Below, piece by piece: positions 30,278 to 39,362 of a DNA stretch of 64,000 nt. The notes beneath the pieces were generated by a model, which did not search any database, was not told the DNA's origin, and saw only the letters and a list, made by a program, of their open reading frames with translations. Source of the DNA: Pseudomonas putida (lineage in GTDB: Bacteria > Pseudomonadota > Gammaproteobacteria > Pseudomonadales > Pseudomonadaceae); the NCBI GenBank assembly GCA_041879295.1, contig CP047152.1, positions 3,539,501 through 3,603,500 of the forward strand. Reading direction: 5' to 3'. Every line of letters starts with the position of its first letter. Position 1 is the first letter of the stretch. The position numbers and the translations under genes are program-made.

Positions 30278-30925
30278 ATGTCAGAACACGAAACCGCAGG
30301 TGAAGGCCGCTTCAACAGCATCGAGATCCGCGTTCTCGGCTCGCTGATCGAAAAGCAGGCCACCAGCCCGGAAAGCTACCCGCTGACCCTCAATGCCCTG
30401 GTCCTGGCCTGCAACCAGAAGACCAGCCGCGAGCCGGTGATGAACCTCACCCAAGGCCAGGTCGGCCAGGCGCTGCGCGCCCTCGAAGGTCAGGGCATGA
30501 CCCGCCTGCAGATGGGCAGCCGTGCCGACCGCTGGGAACATCGGGTAGACAAGGCACTGGAGCTGGTGCCAGCACAGTTGGTGTTGATGGGCCTGATGTT
30601 CCTGCGGGGCCCGCAAACCCTCAACGAACTGCTGACCCGTAGCAACCGCCTGCACGACTTTGACGACACCGAGCAGATCCAGCATCAGCTGGAGCGCCTG
30701 ATCTCGCGGGACCTGGCTTTGCACCTGCCACGTCAGGCCGGCCAGCGTGAAGACCGCTACACCCATGCCTTGGGCGACCCGGCGGAAATCGAGGCGATTC
30801 TCGCTGCACGCCAACAGGAAGGCGGCGCGCGCAACAGTGGCGGCAGTGTGTCAGAAGACCGCATCGAAGCCCTCGAAGCCCGCATTGCGGCGCTGGAAGC
30901 GCGCCTGGCCGAACTGGAAGGCTGA
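30278..30925 (+). CDS. yceH: YceH family protein (DUF480)
   Basis: 215 residues from [10 protein letters not shown]; the frame runs back into the end of sstT but the ATG at 30278 fits the family. Two winged-helix units are visible ([20 protein letters not shown] and [20 protein letters not shown]). The C-terminal coiled coil [17 protein letters not shown] is typical. The family is conserved in proteobacteria with unknown role. Confidence 0.92.
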   Translation: MSEHETAGEGRFNSIEIRVLGSLIEKQATSPESYPLTLNALVLACNQKTSREPVMNLTQGQVGQALRALEGQGMTRLQMGSRADRWEHRVDKALELVPAQLVLMGLMFLRGPQTLNELLTRSNRLHDFDDTEQIQHQLERLISRDLALHLPRQAGQREDRYTHALGDPAEIEAILAARQQEGGARNSGGSVSEDRIEALEARIAALEARLAELEG

Positions 30926-30929
30926 GCCG

Positions 30930-31118
30930 TCACGGTTCGGGGTCGGGGAAATTGCGGCAGCTCTTGCGCTCGGCCAGTTCCCGGTCAGTGGGGCGCTGGT
31001 CGACGAACACAGCGCGACCGTCGGCGTAGATTTCCAGGTAGCCCCAGTGCAGGTCCTGCTCTTGCTCCCCGGGCTTTGGGGGGACTAGCCACCAGGGTTC
31101 GCGGCTGATCAGGGTCAT
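30930..31118 (-). CDS. Short conserved hypothetical protein
   Basis: 62 residues from MTLISREPWWLVPPKPGEQ, with AGGA nine bases before the ATG. The tail has KSCRNFPDPEP. It is rich in Trp and Pro and has no membrane segment. I do not recognise it; a four-base gap separates its stop from that of the convergent yceH gene. Confidence 0.6.
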   Translation of the reverse strand: MTLISREPWWLVPPKPGEQEQDLHWGYLEIYADGRAVFVDQRPTDRELAERKSCRNFPDPEP

Positions 31119-31180
31119 GGGTGTGGTTCCTGAGAGGTCTGCTGTAAGCATAGACACCTTCAGGTGCTGCTTTGCTTGAA

Positions 31181-31278
31181 CCGGCCCTTTCGCGGGTAAA
31201 CCCGCTCCTACAGGGATTTTCACAGTTTCAACAACTGCGCAGTCCTGCGAGAGCGGCTTTAGCCGCGAAAAGGGCCGG
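31181..31278. repeat. REP inverted pair (REPIN)
   Basis: CCGGCCCTTTCGCGG and CCGCGAAAAGGGCCGG are inverted around a ~67-nt spacer. The first arm continues as GTAAACCCGCTCCTACAGG, the characteristic P. putida REP core. It lies just past the ahpF stop and could act as its transcript end. Confidence 0.88.
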
Positions 31279-31285
31279 TACAGGC

Positions 31286-32848
31286 TTACGCCGGTGCCGA
31301 AGTCCGAATCAGGTGGTCAAAGGCCGCCAGCGATGCCTTGGCCCCCTCACCCACCGCAATGACAATCTGCTTGTACGGCACGGTAGTCACGTCACCGGCG
31401 GCAAACACACCGGGGATGCTGGTCTGGCCCTTGGCGTCGACAATGATTTCGCCACGCGGCGACAGCTCGACGGTGCCCTTCAGCCAGTCAGTATTGGGCA
31501 ACAGGCCAATCTGCACGAAGATGCCTTCCAGTGCCACTTCGTGCTGTTCATCCGTGGTGCGGTCCTTGTAGCGCAGGCCGGTCACCTTCTCGCCATTGCC
31601 CAGCACCTCGGTGGTCAGCGCGCTGGTGATCACGTTAACGTTCGGCAGGCTGTGCAGCTTGCGTTGCAACACCGCATCGGCACGCAGCTGGCTGTCGAAC
31701 TCGATCAGCGTCACCTGGGCGACGATACCGGCCAGGTCGATGGCCGCCTCCACACCCGAGTTGCCGCCGCCAATCACCGCCACGCGTTTACCCTTGAACA
31801 GCGGGCCGTCACAGTGCGGGCAGTAGGCCACGCCGCGGCTGCGGTACTCCTGCTCACCTGGCACGTTCATTTCGCGCCAGCGGGCGCCGGTGGCCAGGAT
31901 TACAGTCTTGGCCTTCAGCGAAGCGCCCCCCGCCAAACGCACTTCGTGCAGACCGCCCTCGGCAGCAGGAATCAGCGCTTCACCGCGCTGCAGGTTCATG
32001 ATGTCGACGTCGTACTGTTTGACGTGCTCTTCCAGCGCCGTGGCCAGCTTCGGCCCTTCGGTTTCCTGCACCGAGATAAAGTTCTCGATGGCCAGTGTGT
32101 CCAGCACCTGGCCGCCGAAGCGCTCGGCGGCAACACCGGTGCGGATGCCCTTGCGGGCAGCGTAGATGGCAGCAGCGGCGCCAGCGGGGCCACCACCGAC
32201 AACCAGCACGTCAAAGGCATCCTTGGCGTTGATCTTCTCGGCCTGGCGGGCGCCGGCGTTGGTGTCGATCTTGCCAAGGATTTCTTCCAGGCCCATACGG
32301 CCCTGACCAAACACTTCACCGTTCAGGTAGATACTCGGTACCGCCATGATCTTGCGCGATTCCACTTCGTCCTGGAACAGCGCACCGTCGATGGCAACAT
32401 GCCGCACGTTGGGGTTGAGTACCGCCATCAGGTTCAACGCCTGGACCACGTCCGGGCAGTTCTGGCACGACAGCGAGAAGTAGGTTTCGAAGTTGAATTC
32501 ACCTTCCAGGGCCTGGATCTGCTCGATCACTTCGGCACTGGCCTTTGACGGATGGCCGCCGACTTGCAGCAGCGCCAGCACCAACGAGGTGAACTCGTGG
32601 CCCATGGGGATGCCGGCGAAACGCAGGCTGATATCGGCACCCGGGCGGTTCAGCGAGAACGAAGGGCGACGGGCATCGGTACCGTCCGCGCTGAAGGTAA
32701 TGAGGTTCGACAGGCCGGCAATTTCCACCAGCAGGTCGTGCAATTCGCGGGACTTCGCGCCGTCGTCGAGGGAGGCAACGATCTCGATCGGCTGGGTGAC
32801 CCGCTCCAGGTAGGTTTTCAGTTGCGATTTAAGCGTGGCGTCCAACAT
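31286..32848 (-). CDS. ahpF: Alkyl hydroperoxide reductase subunit F
   Basis: 520 residues from [10 protein letters not shown]. The N-terminal double thioredoxin-fold domain has its redox pair in SCQNCPDVV (~residue 128). The thioredoxin-reductase-like part has the FAD motif [13 protein letters not shown], the catalytic disulfide CPHCDGP, and the NAD(P)H motif GGGNSGVEA. It transfers electrons from NADH through both disulfides to AhpC. An in-frame extension of 11 codons has no ribosome site; AAGGAA precedes the ATG. Confidence 0.97.
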   Translation of the reverse strand: MLDATLKSQLKTYLERVTQPIEIVASLDDGAKSRELHDLLVEIAGLSNLITFSADGTDARRPSFSLNRPGADISLRFAGIPMGHEFTSLVLALLQVGGHPSKASAEVIEQIQALEGEFNFETYFSLSCQNCPDVVQALNLMAVLNPNVRHVAIDGALFQDEVESRKIMAVPSIYLNGEVFGQGRMGLEEILGKIDTNAGARQAEKINAKDAFDVLVVGGGPAGAAAAIYAARKGIRTGVAAERFGGQVLDTLAIENFISVQETEGPKLATALEEHVKQYDVDIMNLQRGEALIPAAEGGLHEVRLAGGASLKAKTVILATGARWREMNVPGEQEYRSRGVAYCPHCDGPLFKGKRVAVIGGGNSGVEAAIDLAGIVAQVTLIEFDSQLRADAVLQRKLHSLPNVNVITSALTTEVLGNGEKVTGLRYKDRTTDEQHEVALEGIFVQIGLLPNTDWLKGTVELSPRGEIIVDAKGQTSIPGVFAAGDVTTVPYKQIVIAVGEGAKASLAAFDHLIRTSAPA

Positions 32849-32880
32849 ACGGGCGATTCCTTTTTCAAAACTCGGATACA

Positions 32881-32911
32881 AAAACGCCCAGGCGAGGTCG
32901 CCCGGGCGTTT
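32881..32911 (-). terminator. Terminator-like hairpin between ahpC and ahpF
   Basis: AAACGCCCGGGCG pairs with CGCCTGGGCGTTT on the minus strand, followed by a T-run. It should end most ahpC transcripts and allow limited read-through into ahpF, giving the excess of AhpC that the system needs. Confidence 0.75.
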
Positions 32912-32972
32912 GACGGGGCGGTAGGTATTTCAGCTTTGGCGGCTGCTTACCGCCCGCGTTATGGGCATGACC

Positions 32973-33536
32973 TTAGATCTTGCCTACGAGGTCCAGCGAC
33001 GGCGCCAGAGTGGCTTCGCCTTCTTTCCACTTGGCCGGGCACACTTCGCCTGGGTGAGCGGCAACGTACTGGGCAGCCTTGACCTTACGCAGCAGTTCGG
33101 CAGCATCACGGCCTACACCACCGTCGTTCAGCTCGACAATCTTGATCTGGCCTTCCGGGTTGATCACGAAGGTACCGCGGTCGGCCAGGCCGGCTTCTTC
33201 GATCAGCACGTCGAAGTTGCGCGAAATGACGTGAGTCGGGTCACCGATCAGCGGGTATTGGATCTTCCCGATGGTGTCGGAAGTGTCGTGCCAGGCTTTG
33301 TGAGTGAAGTGGGTATCGGTGGAAACACCGTAAATTTCCACGCCCAGCTTCTGGAACTCGGCGTAGTTGTCAGCAAGGTCACCCAGCTCGGTCGGGCAAA
33401 CGAAGGTGAAGTCGGCCGGGTAGAAGAACACGACAGACCACTTGCCTTTCAGATCGGCTTCGCTGACCTGAACGAACTCGCCTTTGTGGTAGGCGGTGGC
33501 GTTGAAGGGTTTGACCTGGCTGTTGATGATTGGCAT
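32973..33536 (-). CDS. ahpC: Alkyl hydroperoxide reductase subunit C (2-Cys peroxiredoxin)
   Basis: 187 residues. The peroxidatic Cys is in [17 protein letters not shown] (~residue 47) and the resolving Cys in [10 protein letters not shown] (~166), with the Thr and Arg that activate the peroxide. The [11 protein letters not shown] and [10 protein letters not shown] segments match the AhpC1 class. It reduces H2O2 and organic peroxides in the cytoplasm using electrons from AhpF. AGGAG precedes the start. Confidence 0.98.
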   Translation of the reverse strand: MPIINSQVKPFNATAYHKGEFVQVSEADLKGKWSVVFFYPADFTFVCPTELGDLADNYAEFQKLGVEIYGVSTDTHFTHKAWHDTSDTIGKIQYPLIGDPTHVISRNFDVLIEEAGLADRGTFVINPEGQIKIVELNDGGVGRDAAELLRKVKAAQYVAAHPGEVCPAKWKEGEATLAPSLDLVGKI

Positions 33537-33857
33537 GAGAGACGCTCCTTCATGGGGTTGGAATCAGTTGATGGATAGAATCCTAACTAATCATCCCGCT
33601 GAAGGCTCATTGGCAAAGCTCATGCTTTCGATTGGTTTTGGCTATAACCGGGGTTATTTAATAGAAGGGAAAGGGCTGAGCAAAGGATTGCGGGCTTGAG
33701 CGCTGCACTGGCAAAGAAATGTAACAGCTACCCATTCGGCACCACTGGCAAACGGGTCTAGGCTCAAGCTCATGTGATACCGGGCCCCTCTGACGGCTGC
33801 CAAGCCGCCATGTCGGATCACTGTTGCCATGCAACGTCGACATTCAAGGAGGGGCTC
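33537..33857. promoter_or_regulatory. Divergent promoter region of ahpC and the Alx-type gene
   Basis: 321 bases. An imperfect dyad at 33642-33664 (CTATAACCGGGGTTAT followed by TTAATAG) contains CTAT and ATAG half-sites of the kind OxyR uses, but the spacing does not match the full ATAG-N7-CTAT consensus, so OxyR control is only suggested. The 33700-33857 side should hold the alx promoter; I found no yybP-ykoY manganese riboswitch there. Confidence 0.35.
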
Positions 33858-34922
33858 ATGACAGCTCTGCAAGCATTCCTCACAACACCTGTCCTCGGTA
33901 CCAGCGCCTGGTTGTGGCTGGTGTTCATGGCCATCGTCATCGGTTTGCTGGTGCTCGACCTGGGCGTGCTGCACCGCCACGACCGGGAAATTGAAATGCG
34001 CGAGAGCCTGCTGCTGTATTCGGGCTATTTCAGTGTCGGTGTGCTGTTCGGCGCGGGGGTCTGGTACCAGTTGGGTGCGCAGTCTGCGCTGGAGTTCTAC
34101 ACCGGTTTCCTGGTCGAACAGTCGCTGTCGATGGACAACGTGTTCGTCATGGCGATGATCTTCAGCTACTTCGCCATCCCCCGCCGCTACCAGCACCGCG
34201 TGCTGTTCTGGGGTATCCTGGGCGTGGTGTTCCTGCGGGCCATCATGATCGGCGTGGGCGCGGCGCTGGTACAGAACTTTGCCTGGGTGCTGTACATCTT
34301 TGGTGCCTTCTTGCTGTTTACCGGGGTGAAAATGGCGCTGTCGAAGGAAGACAGCCGCCCGGACCTGGCCAACAACCCGATCCTCAAGTTCGTGCGGCGG
34401 CACATGCGGGTTACCGACCAGATCCATGGCTCGCACTTCTTCGTACGCCACACCCCGGCCGGGCACAGCAAGGCGCTGCGTTATGCCACCCCGCTGTTTC
34501 TGGCACTGGTACTGATCGAACTGGCCGACCTGGTGTTTGCCGTCGACAGCGTGCCGGCGATCTTCGCCATCACCCAGGACCCGTTCATCGTCTACACCTC
34601 CAACATCTTCGCCATCCTCGGCTTGCGCTCGCTGTATTTCGCGCTGGCGGCGCTGATGCACCGGTTCGTCTACCTCAAGTACGCACTGGCACTGGTGTTG
34701 ATCTTCATTGGCTGCAAGATTTTCTACCACGGCATGGTGGGCAAGGTGCCGGCGCTGCTGTCACTGGGCGTGACATTCGGGTTGTTGCTGGGTGGGGTGG
34801 TGATTTCGTTGATCAAGACGCGGGGGCAGACGTTGAATAAAGACGAAAAGACGATAGAAAAAGCAGCTAACGATAAGAAAACAACGGGACAAAAGAAGAA
34901 TGACCCACAGTTGCGGGTCTGA
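33858..34922 (+). CDS. alx: Alx/TerC-type membrane protein
   Basis: 354 residues, longer than the TerC protein at 26834. About nine membrane helices are visible. The acidic motifs LSMDNVFVMAMIF (~residue 80) and LADLVFAVDSVPAIFAI (~220) carry the metal-binding Asp residues, and WYQLGAQSALEFYTGFLVEQ is typical of the Alx branch. E. coli Alx exports Mn2+ under alkaline or high-Mn conditions. AAGGAGG lies seven bases before the ATG at 33858; an upstream frame extension is spurious. The tail is strongly basic and Lys-rich, with some AT-rich codons. Confidence 0.86.
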   Translation: MTALQAFLTTPVLGTSAWLWLVFMAIVIGLLVLDLGVLHRHDREIEMRESLLLYSGYFSVGVLFGAGVWYQLGAQSALEFYTGFLVEQSLSMDNVFVMAMIFSYFAIPRRYQHRVLFWGILGVVFLRAIMIGVGAALVQNFAWVLYIFGAFLLFTGVKMALSKEDSRPDLANNPILKFVRRHMRVTDQIHGSHFFVRHTPAGHSKALRYATPLFLALVLIELADLVFAVDSVPAIFAITQDPFIVYTSNIFAILGLRSLYFALAALMHRFVYLKYALALVLIFIGCKIFYHGMVGKVPALLSLGVTFGLLLGGVVISLIKTRGQTLNKDEKTIEKAANDKKTTGQKKNDPQLRV

Positions 34923-34929
34923 GTTGCAA

Positions 34930-35319
34930 TCATTGCTTGATGATGAAGTAACCAACCGCTCCCCAAAGTGAGGCAATCAAGATCAGCCAAAGGGCTGCTC
35001 CCATATCTCGCCTCAACTTTGGGGGGAAATTGTCAAGCTCCGCTTCGTTCAACCATCCGAGGCGTAAATGTAGCCTTGGGAATGTGACCAAAGCGCTTAC
35101 TGTACTCATCAGTAGGCATCGATGCCTTAGGTTTCGTCCGCCCCATACGGGTTTCATCTGCTCAAGATAGGGGTTGCTCGTGATCGCTGAAAGGGCGACA
35201 TCAAAATCACTCGACAAAGCAATTTTCACATTGATAGCGATCCCCGCAAGGCCCAGGACGAAAGGCGCACTCAGGAATACTATTTGCAACAATGGGGACC
35301 AATTGTCAAAGTCAATCAT
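34930..35319 (-). CDS. Candidate immunity protein, two-pass membrane protein
   Basis: 129 residues. Two hydrophobic segments are clear: IVFLSAPFVLGLAGIAINV near the N-terminus and ALWLILIASLWGAVGYFII at the C-terminus, separated by a ~55-residue soluble loop with several Arg and Trp. I know no family. The start overlaps the PAAR effector gene by eight bases and has its own GAGG, so translation is coupled. A membrane immunity protein is what a pore-forming toxin needs, since the pore must be blocked in the inner membrane. Codon use is less GC-rich than neighbours (one 60-base line at 35041 counts 31 G+C). Confidence 0.65.
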   Translation of the reverse strand: MIDFDNWSPLLQIVFLSAPFVLGLAGIAINVKIALSSDFDVALSAITSNPYLEQMKPVWGGRNLRHRCLLMSTVSALVTFPRLHLRLGWLNEAELDNFPPKLRRDMGAALWLILIASLWGAVGYFIIKQ

Positions 35320-36709
35320 CAGTCACCTCATGAAGGAATTCACCGGTCCGCTCTCCGAGGGCGCCAATACCAATAGCGCTTGCAGAAGAGGCGGCGCCAA
35401 CGATCGCAATCCCGCACACTGCACCAAACCCACCGGTACCCACCGCAAAAATACCGCATAACGCAGCTGCTGCAGCACCTCCACCAGAGGCGCCTACCAA
35501 CCCTCCCGTTAGACCTCCTGCAAAATTTCCCGCTTCAGTAAACCGAACCTTTCGACAAGCACGAGTCTCCCCGGCCCGACAGACTTCTTTTACTTTCAGA
35601 TAAGACGAGGTCCCGCCCAGCCCAATCGCTGCATACCCTCCGTATTGAAGGTACTTACTTAACCGCGCCACCTTCTCAAGATGTGTCGCATACCCCGGAA
35701 TTTGCCCCGGTCCGCCCGCTTTCGACCAATGGTGCACCAGGCTCTTGGTAGAGATACGCAAGCTCTTCTTCAGCCGCTCATAGCTCCCCAGATTCAGTTG
35801 CTTATTAAGCAACGCCGCTTTCAACTGGCCATCCAGTTGCTGCAACAACCGCCTGCGCTCGGCGAAGAAACCCGGACTATTCAAATGGCCATTGTGCATG
35901 AACTCACGCTGGTGCAATTGCTCGATGCTGGTCAAGGTATTGCTTACTTGTTTCAAGCCTTGATCCAGCATGTCCTTGCCCACGCCCATGGACAGACTGG
36001 CGTTGCTGAGCAAGCCGGCGATTTCGGCCTGGTGCTGCATCATGAAATCCGCTTCGACGTAGTCGAGTGCTTCCAGCGCACGCCGCGCATGCTGCGCCGC
36101 CGCCATAAGCTCTCCCTCTTCGCGCGTGCAGGCATTTCCATTGTCAGGATCACCGATAACGAAAATTTCCCCAGCTTTGAACCCTTGCGCATACGTGGGG
36201 TTGAGCCGCTGTAACCGTGAGATCGGCAACGTGGAATCGTGACCGGCCAGTTGAAGCAGTATCTGGGGAAACGACATGCGTCGTGGAACCACGTAGAAGC
36301 CAGGCTCCAGCGTGCCAGGCAGTGCACCTATTACCGGTTGGGAGAAGCGCTCGGGGTTGAAGGTGGGTGACAGCTCGGCAGCGTGGGTATTGGCACGCCC
36401 TGCAATGGAGTGCATGGACGGCGGAGCCTCATACAAGGGCGCGACTACCCGGTTGGTGCCCGGCGAACAGCCACAGACAACCAACGCACCATCCATAGCC
36501 ACCCGCTGGCCATCTGAAATAAAGTGATCCACACCTTCGGCGACAGTTCCCGCCTGCCCACAAAGAGGGCATGGCGTGGTGTGGTCGCCTTCACGGAGCA
36601 CCATTCGGCCTTCATCTAGGTAGCCGGCCCCGGTCGCAATACAGACAGCACCCGTTGTGGTGATATCGCCATCTACCGCCTGACCTTTTCCCTCTAGATT
36701 GACGCGCAT
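35312..36709 (-). CDS. PAAR-tip protein with glycine-zipper C-terminus, candidate type VI effector
   Basis: 465 residues from MRVNLEGKGQ; GGGAG is seven bases upstream. Residues ~9-87 are a PAAR domain (DGDITTTGAVCIATG, HFISDGQRVAMDGALVV) with cysteines CPLC and CGC. Residues ~138-186 look like a LysM fold (FYVVPRRMSFPQILLQLAG, GFKAGEIFVIGDP). A helical stretch follows (~200-350). The end (~395-452) is a hydrophobic Gly/Ala zipper (GNFAGGLTGGLVGASGGG and later GFGAVCGIAIVGAA), as in membrane-inserting toxins. PAAR proteins cap the VgrG spike and carry toxic C-termini. No vgrG or T6SS structural gene is in the window, so it would be an orphan cargo. Effector function is inferred; the overlapping membrane-protein gene supports it. 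Confidence 0.75.
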   Translation of the reverse strand: MRVNLEGKGQAVDGDITTTGAVCIATGAGYLDEGRMVLREGDHTTPCPLCGQAGTVAEGVDHFISDGQRVAMDGALVVCGCSPGTNRVVAPLYEAPPSMHSIAGRANTHAAELSPTFNPERFSQPVIGALPGTLEPGFYVVPRRMSFPQILLQLAGHDSTLPISRLQRLNPTYAQGFKAGEIFVIGDPDNGNACTREEGELMAAAQHARRALEALDYVEADFMMQHQAEIAGLLSNASLSMGVGKDMLDQGLKQVSNTLTSIEQLHQREFMHNGHLNSPGFFAERRRLLQQLDGQLKAALLNKQLNLGSYERLKKSLRISTKSLVHHWSKAGGPGQIPGYATHLEKVARLSKYLQYGGYAAIGLGGTSSYLKVKEVCRAGETRACRKVRFTEAGNFAGGLTGGLVGASGGGAAAAALCGIFAVGTGGFGAVCGIAIVGAASSASAIGIGALGERTGEFLHEVTDD

Positions 36710-36828
36710 ATATGAACTCCCTGTACTTGACTCAGGTTGGAAACCTATCACCAGCAAGGGAGATACAAGTGGCATCAGCCAAAATTCAGATACGTCCTAC
36801 AAGTTGCAGGACTTTGCGCAATCACTGC

Positions 36829-36864
36829 AGGCGCGGGTTCACCCGCGAATGGGCCGGGGCAGGC
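36829..36864. repeat. REP sequence between convergent-side genes
   Basis: GCGCGGGTTCACCCGCGAA with GGGCCGGGGCAGG is a single REP unit. It lies 9 bases before the acyl-CoA dehydrogenase stop, at the boundary of the lower-GC effector pair. Confidence 0.7.
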
Positions 36865-36872
36865 TGACGCGT

Positions 36873-38102
36873 TCACCGCCCGCTACGCAACATCTCCACC
36901 GGCACATACTTGCCAATTTCGTACTTGCCAATCGCCGCCCGGTGCACTTCATCCGGCCCGTCAGCCAGGCGCAGGGTGCGCTGCATGGCATACATGTAGG
37001 CCAGCGGGAAATCGCCGCTTACCCCTGCCCCGCCATGTATCTGGATAGCCCGGTCGATCACGTTCAAGGCCACGTTCGGCGCCACCACCTTGATCTGGGC
37101 GATCTCGCTACGAGCCACCTTGTTGCCGACGGTGTCCATCATGTAGGCCGCTTTGAGCGTCAGCAGTCGGGCCATGTCGATTTCCATGCGCGAGTCGGCG
37201 ATCTTGTCGACGTTGCCGCCCAAGCGTGCCAGTGGCCGACCAAAGGCAGTGCGCTCCACCGAGCGCTTGCACATCAGCTCCAGCGCGCGCTCGGCCATGC
37301 CGATCGAGCGCATGCAGTGGTGGATACGGCCTGGGCCCAGTCGGCCCTGGGCAATTTCGAAGCCGCGGCCTTCGCCAAGGATCACGTTTTCGTACGGAAC
37401 CCGCACATTCTCGAAAAGGACTTCGGCATGACCATGGGGCGCATCGTCATAACCGAACACCGGCAGCGGGCGGACAATCTTCACGCCCGGCGTGTCGGTC
37501 GGCACCAGCACCATGGAATGCTGCTGGTGGCGTGGGCCTTCAGGGTCGGACAGGCCCATGAAGATCATGACCTTGCAGCGCGGGTCGCAGGCGCCGGAAG
37601 TCCACCACTTGCGGCCGTTGATTACCCACTCGTCACCGTCCCGTATGGCGGTAGCAGCCATGTTGGTGGCGTCCGAGGAGGCCACGTCCGGTTCGGTCAT
37701 GGCAAACGCCGAGCGGATCTCGCCGCGTAGCAGCGGCTCCAGCCACTGGCGTTTCTGTGCCTCGCTGCCATAGCGCACCAGCACTTCCATGTTGCCGGTG
37801 TCCGGCGCCGAGCAGTTGAACGGCTCCGGCCCGAGCAACGAGCGGCCCATGATCTCTGCCAGCGGTGCGTACTCCAGGTTGCTCAGGCCGGCGCCGTATT
37901 CCGACTCTGGCAAGAACAGGTTCCACAGCCCTTCGGCGCGGGCCTTGGCCTTGAGTTCCTCCATGATTGCAGTGGGCTGCCAGCGGTCACCCTCGGCGAC
38001 CTGGCGCTCGAACACGGCTTCGGCAGGGTAGACATGGGCGTCCATGAACGCAGTGACACGCTCGCGCAGTGCCTGGACCTTGGGTGAATAGGCGAAATCC
38101 AT
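36873..38102 (-). CDS. Acyl-CoA dehydrogenase family protein
   Basis: 409 residues from [10 protein letters not shown]. Family features: [20 protein letters not shown] contributes to FAD binding, [15 protein letters not shown] is distinctive of the larger plant-like/ACAD10/11-type branch, and the C-terminus has [19 protein letters not shown] with [21 protein letters not shown], the position of the catalytic-loop region. The GTG at 38117 would add five residues, but AAGGT precedes the ATG at 38102. Substrate chain is unknown. The divergent LysR gene at 38243 is a likely regulator. Confidence 0.9.
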   Translation of the reverse strand: MDFAYSPKVQALRERVTAFMDAHVYPAEAVFERQVAEGDRWQPTAIMEELKAKARAEGLWNLFLPESEYGAGLSNLEYAPLAEIMGRSLLGPEPFNCSAPDTGNMEVLVRYGSEAQKRQWLEPLLRGEIRSAFAMTEPDVASSDATNMAATAIRDGDEWVINGRKWWTSGACDPRCKVMIFMGLSDPEGPRHQQHSMVLVPTDTPGVKIVRPLPVFGYDDAPHGHAEVLFENVRVPYENVILGEGRGFEIAQGRLGPGRIHHCMRSIGMAERALELMCKRSVERTAFGRPLARLGGNVDKIADSRMEIDMARLLTLKAAYMMDTVGNKVARSEIAQIKVVAPNVALNVIDRAIQIHGGAGVSGDFPLAYMYAMQRTLRLADGPDEVHRAAIGKYEIGKYVPVEMLRSGR

Positions 38103-38242
38103 CAGGGCTACCTTCACAGTTCGGAGTACGTGGAGCAGAGCCTAGAGCAGCATTGCTCCATCCACCTAGTCTATTTTCCGCGTGTATAAACATTCATAAC
38201 CGATATATGATCGACCGATAACTCCAACAAAGAGCGGCGCCC

Positions 38243-39169
38243 ATGAACCTCAGCAAGGTCGACCTCAACCTGTTCATCGTGTTCGATGCGATCTACACCG
38301 AAGCCAACCTGACCCGCGCCGGGCAGATCGTCGGCATTACTCAGCCGGCAGTGTCCAATGCCCTGTCGCGTCTGCGCGAAACCTTCAATGACCCGCTGTT
38401 CGTGCGCACCGCGCAAGGCATGGTGCCCACACCCATGGCGCAGAACATCATCGGCCCGGTGCGCAACGCACTGGCGCTGCTGCGGACCTCGGTGCAGGAA
38501 AGCCGCACGTTCAATCCGCAGCAGGCAAACAAGACCTTCCGCATCAGCATGACCGACCTGACCGAAGCGGTCATCTTGCCGCCGCTGTTCCAGCGCCTGC
38601 GCCGCCTGGCGCCGGCGGTAATGATCGAGAGTTTCCTGTGCAAGCGCCGCGAGACCACCAAGGAACTCGCGGCCGGCCGCCTGGACTTTGCCATCGACGC
38701 GCCACTGAACACCGACCCGCAGGTGCGCCACATCAAACTGATGCAGGACCGCTATGTCTGCGCCCTGCGCCAGGGCCACCCGCTGGCCGACAGCAAGCTG
38801 ACCCTCGACAGCTACCTGGGCATGACCCATATCCATATTTCCAGCCGACGCAACGGCCTGGGTTACGTCGACCTGGCGCTGGGCAAGATGGGTGTGCAAC
38901 GCAAGGTCGCCCTGCGTTCGCAACACTACCTCATGGCGTCGCAGGTGTTGCAGCAGACCGACATGGCCATGACGGTTCCCGAGCGCTTCGCCCGTCGCCA
39001 TCAGTTGCGTTATCAGGCGCTGCCGGTGGAGGTGCCTGCACTGGAAACGCACCTGTACTGGCATGAAAGCACCGACCAGGACCCGGCCAACCGCTGGATG
39101 CGCGAACAGATCACCGAATTGTGCGAGCGCGTGGTGGCCGAGGAAGAGAAGGCGCTGGAGCCCGCCTGA
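38243..39169 (+). CDS. LysR-family transcriptional regulator
   Basis: 308 residues. The helix-turn-helix is N-terminal (LTRAGQIVGITQPAVSNALS, then RLRETFNDPLF), of the NodD/LeuO-like branch shown by DLNLFIVFDAIYTEANLTRA. The effector-binding domain begins FRISMTDLTEAVILPPLF. It is divergent from the acyl-CoA dehydrogenase across a 140-bp gap and is the obvious candidate for its control. Confidence 0.9.
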   Translation: MNLSKVDLNLFIVFDAIYTEANLTRAGQIVGITQPAVSNALSRLRETFNDPLFVRTAQGMVPTPMAQNIIGPVRNALALLRTSVQESRTFNPQQANKTFRISMTDLTEAVILPPLFQRLRRLAPAVMIESFLCKRRETTKELAAGRLDFAIDAPLNTDPQVRHIKLMQDRYVCALRQGHPLADSKLTLDSYLGMTHIHISSRRNGLGYVDLALGKMGVQRKVALRSQHYLMASQVLQQTDMAMTVPERFARRHQLRYQALPVEVPALETHLYWHESTDQDPANRWMREQITELCERVVAEEEKALEPA

Positions 39170-39362
39170 ATAAGCTGGCGAGGGGCCATTTATGGCACCT
39201 CACCCAAAAAAGTAGAAAATTCCATGCAATGTCTTAGAAAGAGAATTTTTTTCTATAAGCATCGAGAATCGAACCAAAGGAAGTGAAAAATATCGCGCTG
39301 CTGGCGGGTACGCTTACGTCAATGATTGCCGATTTCACGGCCACTGACACGGACCCGCCTCA

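Noticed and set aside
33642..33664. Full OxyR site for ahpC
   Set aside because: Only half-sites match; spacing differs from the consensus, so it is mentioned only as a weak possibility.
33700..33857. yybP-ykoY manganese riboswitch before the alx-type gene
   Set aside because: Did not find the conserved loop sequences of that element.
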